This document shows, in pieces, positions 35,906-45,718 of a DNA stretch of 64,000 nucleotides. The DNA is taken from the NCBI GenBank assembly GCA_021835845.1, contig JAKBJU010000003.1, positions 1 to 64,000 on the forward strand, read 5' to 3'. How positions within the stretch are numbered: position 1 is the first letter of the stretch; each line of letters begins with the position of its first letter. Source of the stretch: Pseudomonadota bacterium (GTDB lineage Bacteria; Pseudomonadota; Gammaproteobacteria; Burkholderiales; JABEVD01). The notes under the pieces are model-generated. The model was not told the DNA's origin and searched no databases. It saw only the letters and a list, made by a program, of their open reading frames with translations. A program made the translations under genes and the position numbers.

Positions 35906-37875
35906 TAACCCTGGAGCAGCCTGATCTCGGATGCGGCAAGTCCGGCAGGCGTTCCCCTCAGGACAACGACATCCCCCGCTTCGAGGATGGTTTCCGGAGA
36001 AGGAGCGAGCCCCCGGATGTTGCGTCTCCTGACGGCAGTGATGTCGACCGAGAAGCGACCGAGGTCGATTTCGGCTAGCGATTTTCCGACGCATGCCGCG
36101 CCTTCGGGGATCATGATGCTACGCAGGCGAAGCTGCAATGCTTCGCTTTGCTCGGAGGCCTGGTCGGTGGTGCCCCTGAAGTAGCCGCGGAATCCGCTGT
36201 AACGTTCTTCCCGGGTATCCCGGATGCGCTTCAGCACCCTGTTGAGCGGCACGCCCAGCAGGAGAAGGGCATGGGATGCGAGCATCATGCTGCCTTCCAT
36301 GATTTCGGCGACGACTTCGGCTGCGCCTGCCCGTTTCAACTGATCCATTTCGGAGTCATCCAGTGTCCTCACGATGACGGGAAGATCCGGGCGCAGTTCG
36401 CGTGCGTGGTTCAGGATGACGAGCGCCGAGTGCGCATCGGAATAGGCGACGACCAGCGCCTTCACTCGCAGCAGCCCGGCGGCGAGCAGCACTTCCCTGC
36501 GGCTTGCATCCCCATAGACTACGTTCTCCCCTGCAGCGGCAGCTTCCCTGACGCGCTGAGGATCATGATCGAGGGCGATGAAGGGGATCGATTCCTGCTC
36601 CAGGAATCGCGCCAGCGTCTGGCCGCTGCGCCCGTAGCCGCAGATGATGATCTGGGTGTCGAGCGCCATGGTCTGGACTGCGATGGTGTGCAGTTGCAGT
36701 GCGCGGTGCATCCATTCGCCGGCGGAATAGCGCCTGACGACCTGATCGGATCGATCGATCAGGAAGGGGGCGGCGAGCATGGAAATCAGCATGGCGGCGA
36801 GGACGATCTGCAGGGTGGATTCGTTCACGAGGTGGAGATTGCCCGCCTGGGCAAGAAGCACGAAGCCGAACTCCCCCGCCTGGGCGAGATGAAGCCCGGT
36901 GCGCAATGCCACGCTCCAGTCGCGGTCGAAAAAATAGCTGAGCCCCGACACCAGAGCGAGCTTGAGGATGAAAAGCGCGGCAAGCATCAGCAGGACCCAG
37001 GGCAGTTCGCTCCATACCACCTTCAGATTGAGGAGCATGCCGATAGTGATGAAGAAAAGTCCGAGCAGGACGTCCCGGAACGGCTTGATGTCGTTCTCGA
37101 CCTGATAGCGGTATTCCGTTTCGGAAATGAGCATGCCGGCAAGAAAGGCGCCAAGGGCAAGCGACAGTCCTGCGGCATTGGTGACATAGGCAAGCCCAAG
37201 CGTGATGAAGAGCACGTTGAGCATGAAAAGCTCGGACGATTTCTGCCTTGCGACCAGATGAAACCAGGGGCGCATCATTCTCTGCCCTAAGAAAAGCAGG
37301 GCGGCGAGAACCAGCGCGCCTTTCAGCAGGGCCATGCCGAGTTCCAGGGGAAGGTTCTGCGCCGGATGCGAAAGTGCCGGAATGATGAGCAGGAGCGGAA
37401 CGACTGCGAGATCCTGGAAGAGCAGGATGCCGAAGATTTTCCTGCCGTGGGCCGAATGAAGCTCCTGTCTTTCGGCCATCAGTTTGCTGACGATCGCGGT
37501 CGAGGACATCGATAGCGCGCCGCCCAGGGCCAGTCCGACGCGCCAGTCGATGCCGAGGGTAAGGGCTACGAGCAGGGTGGCGACAATGGCCAGCACGACC
37601 TGACCGAATCCGAGCCCGAAAACGATGCGTCTCATGGTGGAGAGCTTGGGCAGGCTGAATTCGAGTCCGATGCTGAACATCAGGAAGACGATACCGAACT
37701 CCGCAAGGTAGCGGGTTTCGGCTGTGTCTGGAATCAGGCCCAGGGCATGGGGGCCCGCCAGAATGCCGACCAGCAGGTAGGCGAGCATCTGCGGCAGATG
37801 CGCTATGCGGAAAAGCGCCACGACCAGAACGCTGGATGCCAGTAAAACGATAATGAGCGGCAGGGTGTCATGCAT
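35905..37875 (-). CDS. CPA2-family monovalent cation:proton antiporter (KefB-like)
   Basis: A 656-aa protein with about 12 TM segments in the N-terminal Na/H-exchanger domain (GIVFLMFSIGLEFSLPKL; GALSMSSTAIVSKLMAERQE; FQDLAVVPLLL). A TrkA-N domain follows with the NAD loop IIICGYGRSGQTLARFLEQE, and the C-terminus is a TrkA-C domain (FSVDITAVRRRNIRGLAPSP). This is the Kef/YbaL arrangement. Start at ATG 37875 (MHDTLPLIIVLLASS) rather than the in-frame ATG at 37917. Confidence 0.92.
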   Translation of the reverse strand: MHDTLPLIIVLLASSVLVVALFRIAHLPQMLAYLLVGILAGPHALGLIPDTAETRYLAEFGIVFLMFSIGLEFSLPKLSTMRRIVFGLGFGQVVLAIVATLLVALTLGIDWRVGLALGGALSMSSTAIVSKLMAERQELHSAHGRKIFGILLFQDLAVVPLLLIIPALSHPAQNLPLELGMALLKGALVLAALLFLGQRMMRPWFHLVARQKSSELFMLNVLFITLGLAYVTNAAGLSLALGAFLAGMLISETEYRYQVENDIKPFRDVLLGLFFITIGMLLNLKVVWSELPWVLLMLAALFILKLALVSGLSYFFDRDWSVALRTGLHLAQAGEFGFVLLAQAGNLHLVNESTLQIVLAAMLISMLAAPFLIDRSDQVVRRYSAGEWMHRALQLHTIAVQTMALDTQIIICGYGRSGQTLARFLEQESIPFIALDHDPQRVREAAAAGENVVYGDASRREVLLAAGLLRVKALVVAYSDAHSALVILNHARELRPDLPVIVRTLDDSEMDQLKRAGAAEVVAEIMEGSMMLASHALLLLGVPLNRVLKRIRDTREERYSGFRGYFRGTTDQASEQSEALQLRLRSIMIPEGAACVGKSLAEIDLGRFSVDITAVRRRNIRGLAPSPETILEAGDVVVLRGTPAGLAASEIRLLQG

Positions 37876-37957
37876 GGCGAGAACAGCCTCCTTTGCCGAG
37901 GGATGGCGGACAATCAATCTGGATTTTGCTCAAACCTTTTCCCCATGCGACTTCTGG

Positions 37958-37963
37958 TATAAT
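37958..37963 (+). promoter_or_regulatory. -10 element upstream of kdsD
   Basis: A perfect TATAAT is 7 bp upstream of the kdsD ATG at 37971. No good -35 is visible at 16-18 bp spacing. The very short distance would give a nearly leaderless message or indicates that the start codon lies further in. Treated as tentative. Confidence 0.35.
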
Positions 37964-37970
37964 TCCCTAC

Positions 37971-38957
37971 ATGATACCTCAATCCAACAGAGACTTTTCG
38001 GTGCTCGAGATCGCGGCAGAAGTGCTGGAAATAGAATCGAAGGCAGTGATGGGCCTGGCAGAGCGGCTGGATCACGGTTTCGTCCAGGCGGTGGACATGA
38101 TCCTCGCTTGCCGTGGTCGGGTCGTGGTGAGCGGGATGGGGAAATCGGGGCATGTCGGGCGGAAGATCGCCTCCACCCTTGCCAGCACGGGAACGCCGGC
38201 TTTTTTCGTGCATCCTGCGGAAGCAAGCCATGGCGATCTCGGCATGATCACGAAGCAGGATGTTTTCGTCGCGCTGTCCAACTCGGGTGAAAGCGCAGAA
38301 CTGCTTTCCATCATTCCCCTCATCAAGCGCCAGGGCGCAAAATTGATATCCATGACGGGAAACCCGGCTTCTTCTCTGGCGGTCGAGGCGGACATTCATC
38401 TCGATGCCGGGGTCGACAAGGAAGCCTGCCCTTTGGGGCTTGCCCCGACGGCGAGTACCACCGCGGCGCTGGCCCTGGGAGATGCGCTGGCCGTGACGCT
38501 GCTGGTGGCGCGGGGATTCAGCGCAGAGGATTTCGCCCTGTCGCATCCGGGCGGCTCGCTCGGCATCAGGCTGCTGACGCATGTCAGGGATGTCATGCGC
38601 AAGGACGGTGCCGTTCCGGTCGTGTCAAGCGGCGCCTTTTTGTCTGAGGCGCTTCTGGAGATGTCGAAAAAGGGAATGGGGATGACTGCGATCGTCGATG
38701 ACCAGAATCGCGTGGCTGGAATTTATACGGACGGCGATCTGAGGCGTACCCTTGAAAACGAAGTGGATTTCAGGAAGACCCCGGTCGCATCGATCATGAC
38801 GAGAAACCCCAAGACGATTTCTGCCGACCGCCTTGCGGCGGAAGCGGTGCAGTTCATGGAGCAATTCAAGATTACCCAGCTTCTTGTCGTCGATTCGGAT
38901 GCGAAGCTGGTCGGTGCACTCAACATGCACGATCTGCTGCGTGCCAAGGTGATCTGA
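37971..38957 (+). CDS. kdsD: arabinose 5-phosphate isomerase
   Basis: A 328-aa enzyme that makes A5P for Kdo synthesis. SIS domain (GRVVVSGMGKSGHVGRKIASTLASTG; SNSGESAELLSIIP; ALGDALAVTLLVARGF) then two CBS domains (AIVDDQNRVAGIYTDGDLRR; LLVVDSDAKLVGALNMHDLL). Length fits the family. It starts a plus-strand LPS operon and abuts kdsC. Confidence 0.95.
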   Translation: MIPQSNRDFSVLEIAAEVLEIESKAVMGLAERLDHGFVQAVDMILACRGRVVVSGMGKSGHVGRKIASTLASTGTPAFFVHPAEASHGDLGMITKQDVFVALSNSGESAELLSIIPLIKRQGAKLISMTGNPASSLAVEADIHLDAGVDKEACPLGLAPTASTTAALALGDALAVTLLVARGFSAEDFALSHPGGSLGIRLLTHVRDVMRKDGAVPVVSSGAFLSEALLEMSKKGMGMTAIVDDQNRVAGIYTDGDLRRTLENEVDFRKTPVASIMTRNPKTISADRLAAEAVQFMEQFKITQLLVVDSDAKLVGALNMHDLLRAKVI

Positions 38958-39479
38958 TTGGACGATATCCTGGCAAGGGCGAAGCGGGTTCGCCTGGCGA
39001 TATTCGACGTGGACGGCGTGCTGACCGATGGCCGGCTGTACCTTTCCGACTCGGGGGAAGAAATGAAGGCGTTCGACACCCAGGACGGGCATGGCATGAA
39101 AATGCTGCAGGCTTGCGGGGTGAGTATCGCCATCATCACGGGAAGAAATTCGCGCTGCGTCGAGCTGCGCGCAAAGAATCTGGGGATTCCCCTGCTTTTT
39201 CAGGGCGTATCCGACAAGCTCTCCGTCTACCGGGATTTGCTGGCGTCCCTGGGGCTCGATCCTGCGGAAACCGCATACATGGGGGACGATCTTGTCGACT
39301 TGCCGGTGTTGAGGCGATGCGGGTTCGCGCTTGCAGTGCCGGATGCGCCGGACATCGTCAGGCAGCATGCGCATTATGTGACAAGAAAACGGGGGGGGCG
39401 CGGCGCCGTGCGCGAGGCCTGCGAATTCCTGATGCGGGTGCAGGACAAGTTCGATGAGCAGCTTGCAGGGTATTTGTGA
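38958..39479 (+). CDS. kdsC: Kdo 8-phosphate phosphatase
   Basis: A 173-aa HAD phosphatase without cap domain. Nucleophile motif IFDVDGVLTDGRLYL, motif II ITGRNS, and YMGDDLVDLPVL. It starts at TTG 38958 directly after the kdsD stop. It converts Kdo8P to Kdo. Confidence 0.94.
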   Translation: MDDILARAKRVRLAIFDVDGVLTDGRLYLSDSGEEMKAFDTQDGHGMKMLQACGVSIAIITGRNSRCVELRAKNLGIPLLFQGVSDKLSVYRDLLASLGLDPAETAYMGDDLVDLPVLRRCGFALAVPDAPDIVRQHAHYVTRKRGGRGAVREACEFLMRVQDKFDEQLAGYL

Positions 39480-40042
39480 TGTCCGACCAGATCAGGAAAT
39501 GGTTCCCGGTCCTGTTTCTCCTGCTGCTGGCGGCGCTTTCCTACTGGCTGGAGAACAAGGTCAAATTTGCCGCATTGTCCGAAGCTTCCAAAAGGCATGT
39601 GCCTGACGCCATTGTGGAAAATTTCACGGCGACGAAATTCGGTCTCGATGGCAAGCCGCGCCAAACCCTGTTGGCGCAGGCGTTGTTTCATTTTCTGGAC
39701 GATAGCAGTTCCAAATTGATCGAACCCCGTCTTCTGCTGGTTTCCCCGGGACGGGCGAATGTTCATGTAAGCTCAAAATGGGCATGGCTCTCCGAAAACG
39801 GGGAAGACGTCTATTTGCACGACAAGGTGGAGGTGATTCGAGATGCCTATGGCGTGCACAGCAAAATGGACATGAAAACGGAATATCTGCACCTGAATGC
39901 CGACAAGCATGAGGGAGAAACGAGCCTGCCGGTCAGGATACAGGATCCGAAAACGGACGTTCATGCCGTTGGCATGACTTTCAACGACGAGACGAGAGTG
40001 GTCAACCTGCTTTCCCATGTGCATGTGGATTATGAGAAATAG
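39479..40042 (+). CDS. lptC: LptC, inner-membrane LPS transport protein
   Basis: A 187-aa bitopic protein: N-terminal TM (WFPVLFLLLLAALSYWL), then a beta-jellyroll LptC domain (DAIVENFTATKFGLDGKPRQTL; LHDKVEVIRDAYGVHSKMDMKTEYLHL). It receives LPS from LptB2FG. ATG at 39479 (a GTG at 39476 is adjacent). Overlaps lptA by 11 bp. Confidence 0.92.
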   Translation: MSDQIRKWFPVLFLLLLAALSYWLENKVKFAALSEASKRHVPDAIVENFTATKFGLDGKPRQTLLAQALFHFLDDSSSKLIEPRLLLVSPGRANVHVSSKWAWLSENGEDVYLHDKVEVIRDAYGVHSKMDMKTEYLHLNADKHEGETSLPVRIQDPKTDVHAVGMTFNDETRVVNLLSHVHVDYEK

Positions 40043-40619
40043 GCATCTGTTCGTGGCGTTCGCGCTTCTTTTGCAGGCGATGCCTGCCATTGCCGAGAAG
40101 GCTGACAGGGACAAGCCGATCCACATTGATGCCGACAGGGTCGAGATCGATGATGCGAAAAAGATCAATACGTTCTACGGCAATGTCATCCTGACGCAGG
40201 GGACCCTGATCATCAAGGCAGACAAGGCCGTCGTGACCCAGGATGCTGCAGGAAACCGGCATGCCACCGCCTATTCCGGGGAGCACCCCGTTTATTTCAG
40301 GCAGAAGCGCGAAGGCTACGATGAATATATCGAAGGGGAAGGCGACAGGGGCGAGTACGACAGCAAAACCGATACCGTGGAGCTGTTCGGCAATGCCCAC
40401 GTCAAACGGGGGAAGGATACCGTGAAGGGGAACTATATTTCATACAATTCGAATACCGACTTTTTCCGGAGCGAAGGGGGGGCGAAGACGCCGACGGGAA
40501 GAGTGCATGCCGTGATTCAGCCCAAGAAAAAGGAAGGGAAAAAAACATCAGCGCCGGCCCCGGCGTCCCCTGCCGTGATCAGGCCTTCCGAAACGCTCGC
40601 AAGCCCTCCACAGCAATGA
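40032..40619 (+). CDS. lptA: LptA, periplasmic LPS-bridge protein
   Basis: A 195-aa exported protein: signal peptide [22 protein letters not shown], then the OstA/LptA fold ([39 protein letters not shown]). A Lys/Pro/Ala-rich C-terminal tail ([17 protein letters not shown]) is longer than in E. coli. ATG 40032 overlaps lptC and gives a proper signal peptide. Confidence 0.93.
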   Translation: MRNRHLFVAFALLLQAMPAIAEKADRDKPIHIDADRVEIDDAKKINTFYGNVILTQGTLIIKADKAVVTQDAAGNRHATAYSGEHPVYFRQKREGYDEYIEGEGDRGEYDSKTDTVELFGNAHVKRGKDTVKGNYISYNSNTDFFRSEGGAKTPTGRVHAVIQPKKKEGKKTSAPAPASPAVIRPSETLASPPQQ

Positions 40620-41338
40620 GTTGTCTCAAGGCGGAAAATCTGAGAAAGCGCTACAAGTCGCGGACTGTCCTGCAGGATGTGTCGCTCGAGGTGAGCAGCG
40701 GGGAAGTCGTCGGACTGCTCGGGCCGAACGGGGCGGGAAAAACGACCTGCTTTTACATGATGGTCGGGCTCGTGCCGCTGGATGGCGGAGACATCTACCT
40801 CGACGGAGAGAAGCTGTCCCGCATGCCCATCCATTTGCGTGCACGCCTGGGACTTTCCTATTTGCCGCAGGAAGCTTCCGTATTCAGAAAACTCAATGTT
40901 GCGCAGAATATCCAGGCTGTTCTGGAATTGCAGCGCCATCCGGACGGGGAGATGCCCAAGCTTCTCGAAAATTTGCTCGAGGACCTGAACATAGCCCATC
41001 TGAGGAACAGTCCGGCGGCCAGTCTTTCCGGGGGTGAGCGGCGGAGGGTCGAGATCGCACGCGCGCTGGCCACCAATCCCCGCTTCATCCTGCTCGACGA
41101 ACCCTTCGCCGGCGTCGACCCGATTGCCGTTCTCGATATTCAGAAAATCATCCATTTCCTGAAGGACCGCGGCATAGGGGTATTGATCACGGATCACAAT
41201 GTGAGAGAGATGCTTGGCATATGCGACCGGGCGTACATCATCAACGAGGGGGTCGTCCTGGCCTACGGAAAGCCCGATGAAATCATTTATAATGAAAATG
41301 TCAGGAAAGTTTATCTGGGCGAGCATTTCCGCATGTAA
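40616..41338 (+). CDS. lptB: LptB, ATPase of the LPS export ABC transporter
   Basis: A 240-aa ABC ATPase. Walker [17 protein letters not shown], signature [16 protein letters not shown], Walker [17 protein letters not shown], switch His in [10 protein letters not shown]. The C-terminus [13 protein letters not shown] is family-typical. Overlaps lptA by 4 bp. Confidence 0.96.
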   Translation: MSCLKAENLRKRYKSRTVLQDVSLEVSSGEVVGLLGPNGAGKTTCFYMMVGLVPLDGGDIYLDGEKLSRMPIHLRARLGLSYLPQEASVFRKLNVAQNIQAVLELQRHPDGEMPKLLENLLEDLNIAHLRNSPAASLSGGERRRVEIARALATNPRFILLDEPFAGVDPIAVLDIQKIIHFLKDRGIGVLITDHNVREMLGICDRAYIINEGVVLAYGKPDEIIYNENVRKVYLGEHFRM

Positions 41339-41358
41339 CGGAAAATTGAATTGAGTCG

Positions 41359-42765
41359 ATGAAACCTACGCTACAGATCAAGTTATCTCAGCAACTGACG
41401 CTGACCCCCCAACTGCAGCAGGCGATCCGGTTGCTGCAGCTCTCCACCCTGGAAATGAATCAGGAGGTGGAGCGCTTCCTGCTGGAAAATCCCCTGCTCG
41501 AACGCGAAGAGCCATCGGATGAGGAGCCTGCGGCCGTTTTTCAGGCTGGAGAGGCTGTTGTCGAGAAACCGGAATCTCCCGAAGTCCAGCAGGAGATCGA
41601 CTGGCTCGACAACGATGGTCCCTCCTATGCAGCTTCAGAGCCTTCCGGCGATGACGATGTCCACGACTACCAGCAGGCGCAGAGCCCCAGCCTGAGGGAT
41701 CACCTGAACTGGCAGCTTGGCATGACCCAGCTTACCGACAGGGACAAGAAAATCGTTTCCCTGCTGATCGACGCGCTCGACGACAACGGCTACCTGTCGC
41801 AGGATCTGGAAGAGCTTGCCGCCATGTTGCCGGTCGAGCTGGAAATCGAGGCCGAGGATTTGGGCATTGCGCTGCAGCATTTGCAGCATATGGATCCGGT
41901 AGGGGTCGGGGCGAGAAATCTTTCCGAATGCCTGGCGCTTCAACTGAAGGCGATGCCGCCAGATACTCCATTTCGCGAAGAAGCCCTGGAAATCGTGAAT
42001 CACCATCTGGCGAGTCTTGCGGCTCACGACTTTGCCAGGCTGAAAAAAAGCCTGAGCTGCAATGATGCCGCATTGCGCGCCGCGCAACAGCTAATCACGC
42101 ACCTCAATCCGCGGCCTGGAAGCGAATATTCCAATCAGGTGGCGCGCTACATCATTCCCGACGTCATCGTTCGAAGAATCAAGGGTGAATGGATCGTCTC
42201 CCTGAATCCGGATGCCATCCCGCGCCTGAAGGTGAACAAGCTGTATGCCGATATCCTGAGCCGCGGACAGGACTCCGGCCAGCAACAGATCGGCCAGCAA
42301 TTGCAGGAGGCCAAATGGCTGATCAAGAATGTGCAGCAGCGCTTCGAAACCATACACAGGGTGTCGAAGGCGATCGTGGAACGGCAGCACAATTTTCTGG
42401 AGCATGGGGAAGTCGCGATGCGTCCCCTGGTATTGCGCGAGATCGCCGAAGAGATAGGGCTGCACGAGTCCACCGTGTCCCGCGTCACCACCCAGAAGTT
42501 CATGCTCACCCCTCGCGGCATTTTCGAACTGAAATATTTTTTCGGCAGCCATGTTTCGACAGAGGCGGGGGGCGCCTGCTCTTCGACTGCCATCAGGGCG
42601 CTGATACGTCAGCTCGTCAACGCGGAAGATGCCAAGAGTCCGCTCAGCGACAGCCAGATTTCCGAAATGCTGGGGAAGCAGGGTATTGTAGTCGCCCGCC
42701 GAACCATTGCAAAATACCGGGAATCCCTGAAAATACCCCCGGTCAATCTTCGTAAGTCACTATAA
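41359..42765 (+). CDS. rpoN: RNA polymerase sigma-54 factor
   Basis: A 468-aa sigma-54. The Gln/Leu-rich region I (LQIKLSQQLTLTPQLQQAIRLLQLSTLEM) precedes an acidic region II. The core-binding domain and the HTH (EIGLHESTVSRVTTQKFMLTPRG) follow. The C-terminal RpoN box is ARRTIAKYRESLKIPP. It is presumably responsible for the sigma-54 promoter at 55380 upstream of pilA. It lies 20 bp after lptB, the standard proteobacterial order. Confidence 0.97.
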   Translation: MKPTLQIKLSQQLTLTPQLQQAIRLLQLSTLEMNQEVERFLLENPLLEREEPSDEEPAAVFQAGEAVVEKPESPEVQQEIDWLDNDGPSYAASEPSGDDDVHDYQQAQSPSLRDHLNWQLGMTQLTDRDKKIVSLLIDALDDNGYLSQDLEELAAMLPVELEIEAEDLGIALQHLQHMDPVGVGARNLSECLALQLKAMPPDTPFREEALEIVNHHLASLAAHDFARLKKSLSCNDAALRAAQQLITHLNPRPGSEYSNQVARYIIPDVIVRRIKGEWIVSLNPDAIPRLKVNKLYADILSRGQDSGQQQIGQQLQEAKWLIKNVQQRFETIHRVSKAIVERQHNFLEHGEVAMRPLVLREIAEEIGLHESTVSRVTTQKFMLTPRGIFELKYFFGSHVSTEAGGACSSTAIRALIRQLVNAEDAKSPLSDSQISEMLGKQGIVVARRTIAKYRESLKIPPVNLRKSL

Positions 42766-42783
42766 CCAAAAAGGAGTTCTTCG

Positions 42784-43110
42784 ATGAATATCAAGCTCAG
42801 CGGGCACCATGTGGAAATCACTCCGGCAATCCGCGATTACGTGCAGGCGAAGCTGGGGCGCGTGGCCAACCATTTCGATCATGTTATCGACATCAGCGCC
42901 ATTTTGTCGGTCGAGAAGCTCAAGCAGAAGGTGGAGGCGACCGTTCACCTGCCCGGACGCGATTTCTTCGCCGAATGCAGCGATGCGAACATGTATGCGG
43001 CAATCGACAATCTTGCCGACAAGCTGGACAGGCAAATCATGAAGCACAAGGAAAAAACGATCGAGCGTCGCCTCGACGGCGAAGGGCTGAAGGCTCAGGC
43101 AGCCGAATAA
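42784..43110 (+). CDS. hpf: ribosome hibernation promoting factor (short form)
   Basis: A 108-aa HPF/YfiA-family protein (MNIKLSGHHVEITPAIRDYVQAKLGRVANHF ... DMYAAIDNLADKLDRQIMKHKEK-like segment). It binds the 30S decoding site in stationary phase. A good ribosome-binding site (AAGGAG) precedes the ATG. Confidence 0.95.
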   Translation: MNIKLSGHHVEITPAIRDYVQAKLGRVANHFDHVIDISAILSVEKLKQKVEATVHLPGRDFFAECSDANMYAAIDNLADKLDRQIMKHKEKTIERRLDGEGLKAQAAE

Positions 43111-43113
43111 GCC

Positions 43114-43581
43114 GTGAACCTGATTGCCAAACTGCTCTCTCCCGGGCATGTTCTGATTGATCTCGATGCGGGGAGCAAGAAGCGGGTCTTCGAGCAGGTC
43201 GGGATTCTGTTCGAGAACAGCCTGGGGATTGCCAGAAGCGAAGTCTTCGACAGTCTCTTCGGACGCGAGAGGCTCGGCTCTACCGGCCTCGGGCAGGGCG
43301 TGGCGATTCCGCACGGCAGGATAAAGGGGCTGCGCGAGGCCGCCGGTGCCTTCGTCAAGCTGTCCTCGCCGATTCCTTTTGATGCGCCGGATGCAAAGCC
43401 GGTCGGCCTGATATTCGTGCTTCTGGTGCCGGAGCGGGCAACGGACCTCCATTTGCAAATCCTGGGCGAACTGGCGCAGATGTTCAGCGACAAGGATTTC
43501 AGGGAGAGCCTGCTGAATGCTTCCGATGCGGATACGGTCATCCGCCTGGTCACCGAGTGGAAGGCGCATGCAGCAGATTAG
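43114..43581 (+). CDS. ptsN: PTS IIA-Ntr component
   Basis: A 155-aa PTS EIIA (fructose/nitrogen type). The phosphorylatable His is in GVAIPHGRIKGL (about residue 67). LIFVLLVPERATDLHLQILGELAQMF is family-typical. Start is GTG 43114, 4 bp after hpf. Confidence 0.94.
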   Translation: MNLIAKLLSPGHVLIDLDAGSKKRVFEQVGILFENSLGIARSEVFDSLFGRERLGSTGLGQGVAIPHGRIKGLREAAGAFVKLSSPIPFDAPDAKPVGLIFVLLVPERATDLHLQILGELAQMFSDKDFRESLLNASDADTVIRLVTEWKAHAAD

Positions 43582-44512
43582 CATCGCAGCGCTTTTTGAT
43601 GAGCAGAGGGAGAAGCTCGCGCTCGAATGGATTTCGGGAAGAGGCGGGAGCGAAAGAATTCTGGACAGCGACAAGATAGGAGAGTCGTCCCAGGGATTGA
43701 TAGGGCATCTCAACTTCATCCACCCCAATTGGGTTCAGGTCGTGAGCCGCGTCGAGAACAGCTACCTCGATGCGTTCGATCTCGACGCGCAAAGAAGCAT
43801 GCTCGAACCGATTTTTCGGGGGGATATCGCCTGCATGATCGTCGCAGAAGGTGAACCGGTATCTGCCGTGCTCGCTGAAATGGCCGACTCCTTCGGCGTT
43901 CCACTGCTGCGCTCGCCACAACAGAGCGTGCATTTGATGTGGCTGCTGCGCCATTATCTGACAAGAAACCTCGCGAAATCGACTTCCCTGCACGGCGTGT
44001 TTCTCGATGTGCTGGGGTTGGGCGTGCTGATTACCGGCGAGAGCGGAGTGGGGAAAAGCGAGCTGGCCCTGGAACTCATCAGCCGGGGGAGCGGGCTCAT
44101 TGCCGACGACTCGGTGGAGTTCTACAGAATCGCGCCCGAGACGCTCGAGGGGCGCTGCCCCGCCATGCTCAGGGATTTTCTGGAAGTGCGCGGCATCGGT
44201 CTGCTCAACATCAGGACGATCTTCGGCGAGAATGCGATGCGGCCGAAAAAGAATCTGAAGCTGATCGTCAACCTGAAGCGCTCGAACGAATCGGAACTGG
44301 TGGAAATCGAGAGGCTGCCGCTGGATCGCGGAAAGCGCGAGATCATGGGGGTCGAGGTATCCGAGGTGACGCTTCCCGTTGCGGTTGGGCGCAACCTTGC
44401 CGTTCTCGTCGAAGTTGCCGTGAGGAATCACATTCTCCTGATGCGAGGGATCGACAGCACACGGGACTTTGTCGAGCGGCAGAGGGCGCATATGCAGAGC
44501 GGCGATTTCTGA
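43568..44512 (+). CDS. hprK: HPr kinase/phosphorylase
   Basis: A 314-aa bifunctional enzyme that phosphorylates HPr on Ser. Walker [21 protein letters not shown], and the signature [18 protein letters not shown]. The N-terminal domain is complete. ATG 43568 overlaps the end of ptsN by 14 bp. HPr (ptsH) and EI (ptsI), its expected partners, are not next to it. Confidence 0.95.
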   Translation: MQQISIAALFDEQREKLALEWISGRGGSERILDSDKIGESSQGLIGHLNFIHPNWVQVVSRVENSYLDAFDLDAQRSMLEPIFRGDIACMIVAEGEPVSAVLAEMADSFGVPLLRSPQQSVHLMWLLRHYLTRNLAKSTSLHGVFLDVLGLGVLITGESGVGKSELALELISRGSGLIADDSVEFYRIAPETLEGRCPAMLRDFLEVRGIGLLNIRTIFGENAMRPKKNLKLIVNLKRSNESELVEIERLPLDRGKREIMGVEVSEVTLPVAVGRNLAVLVEVAVRNHILLMRGIDSTRDFVERQRAHMQSGDF

Positions 44513-44513
44513 C

Positions 44514-45353
44514 ATGCAGGTTATCCTGATCAGCGGCCTTTCCGGCTCCGGCAAGAGTATCGCGCTCAATGTGCTCGAGGATTGCGGCTACTACTGCGTC
44601 GACAATCTTCCCGTCAGACTGCTTTCCGATCTGACGCGGATTCTGCTCGAGTCGGGGAGCGAACGCATCGCAGTGAGCGTCGACGTCAGAAACGTCAGTT
44701 CGCTTTCCCAGTTGCCCCAGCATATCCAGGCATTGCGGCAGGGCGGAATGGATGTTCGCCTGCTGTTTCTCGAGGCCAAGACCGAAACCCTGGTCAAGCG
44801 CTTTTCGGAGACGAGGCGCAAGCATCCCCTTTCCGACGACAAGCTTACGCTTCCCGAATGCATCGAATACGAGCGCGAAATGCTTTCCGATATCCGGGAG
44901 ATCGCTCACAAGATCGATACCTCGGACCTGAGTCCCAACGTCCTGAGAAGCTGGGTTCAGGATTTCATCCAGATCGATCGCTCCAGGCTGACCCTGCTTT
45001 TCCAGTCTTTCGGCTTCAAGCACGGTCTGCCGCTCGATTCGGACATGGTTTTCGACGTGCGTTGCCTGCCCAATCCCTTCTATGACCCGAAGCTTCGTCC
45101 GCTGACCGGCAGGGAGCCCGAGGTCGTTCGTTTTCTCGAAAGCGATGAAAATGTCGCACGCATGCTTGACGACATCAGGCGCTTCGTGGAAACGTGGCTG
45201 CCGAGCTTCATCCGCGACAACCGCAACTATCTTTCCATATCGATAGGCTGTACCGGCGGCCAGCACCGATCGGTCTACATGGTCGAAAAGCTCGCGGGGC
45301 ATTTTTCATCCCTGAACAGCCAGGTGCTGGTGAGACACAGGGAACTGAAGTGA
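44514..45353 (+). CDS. rapZ: RapZ, RNase adapter / nucleotide-binding protein
   Basis: A 279-aa P-loop protein. Walker [19 protein letters not shown], followed by YYCVDNLPV. The C-terminal domain carries [20 protein letters not shown], which in E. coli binds glucosamine-6-P and the sRNA GlmZ. The first ATG after hprK is used. Confidence 0.94.
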   Translation: MQVILISGLSGSGKSIALNVLEDCGYYCVDNLPVRLLSDLTRILLESGSERIAVSVDVRNVSSLSQLPQHIQALRQGGMDVRLLFLEAKTETLVKRFSETRRKHPLSDDKLTLPECIEYEREMLSDIREIAHKIDTSDLSPNVLRSWVQDFIQIDRSRLTLLFQSFGFKHGLPLDSDMVFDVRCLPNPFYDPKLRPLTGREPEVVRFLESDENVARMLDDIRRFVETWLPSFIRDNRNYLSISIGCTGGQHRSVYMVEKLAGHFSSLNSQVLVRHRELK

Positions 45354-45718
45354 TGCACCTCTTCAGGATTGGAGACTGGCTGGTGATCCTGCTCGGCCTG
45401 GTTCTCGTGGGCTTTCTTTTTGCAAGCATGGGGCATGCCGGTCGGGCGCAGAAGGTGCTGATCAGGAAGGGCGGGGAGATATTCACGGAAGTCAGTCTGC
45501 TCAAGGACAGAGAGGTCGAGGTGCCGGGGCCGCTCGGCGTGAGCCTCATCGTGATTTCCGGAGGCGCTGCGCGGGTGGCGAAAGATCCCGGTCCGCGCCA
45601 GTACTGCGTCAGGCAGGGCTGGCTGAGGAATGCGGGGGATGCCGCAATCTGTCTGCCGAACCAGGTGAGCGTCGAACTTTTGGGCGGAAAAAAGCGCTAT
45701 GATTCGCTCAACTATTGA
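45353..45718 (+). CDS. NusG domain II-containing membrane-anchored protein
   Basis: A 121-aa protein: one TM (WLVILLGLVLVGFLFASM), then a NusG-II-like beta domain (KVLIRKGGEIFTEVSLLKDREVEVPGPLG ... CLPNQVSVELLGG) including two Cys (QYCVRQG, AAICLPNQ). NusG-II genes usually precede Gx-transporter genes, as here, in redox or cofactor clusters. Role unknown. Confidence 0.82.
   Translation: MHLFRIGDWLVILLGLVLVGFLFASMGHAGRAQKVLIRKGGEIFTEVSLLKDREVEVPGPLGVSLIVISGGAARVAKDPGPRQYCVRQGWLRNAGDAAICLPNQVSVELLGGKKRYDSLNY

Noticed and set aside
37926-37963. Full sigma-70 promoter for kdsD with TTGCTC as -35
   Set aside because: Spacing to TATAAT is 26 bp, too long. Only the -10 was retained, at low confidence.
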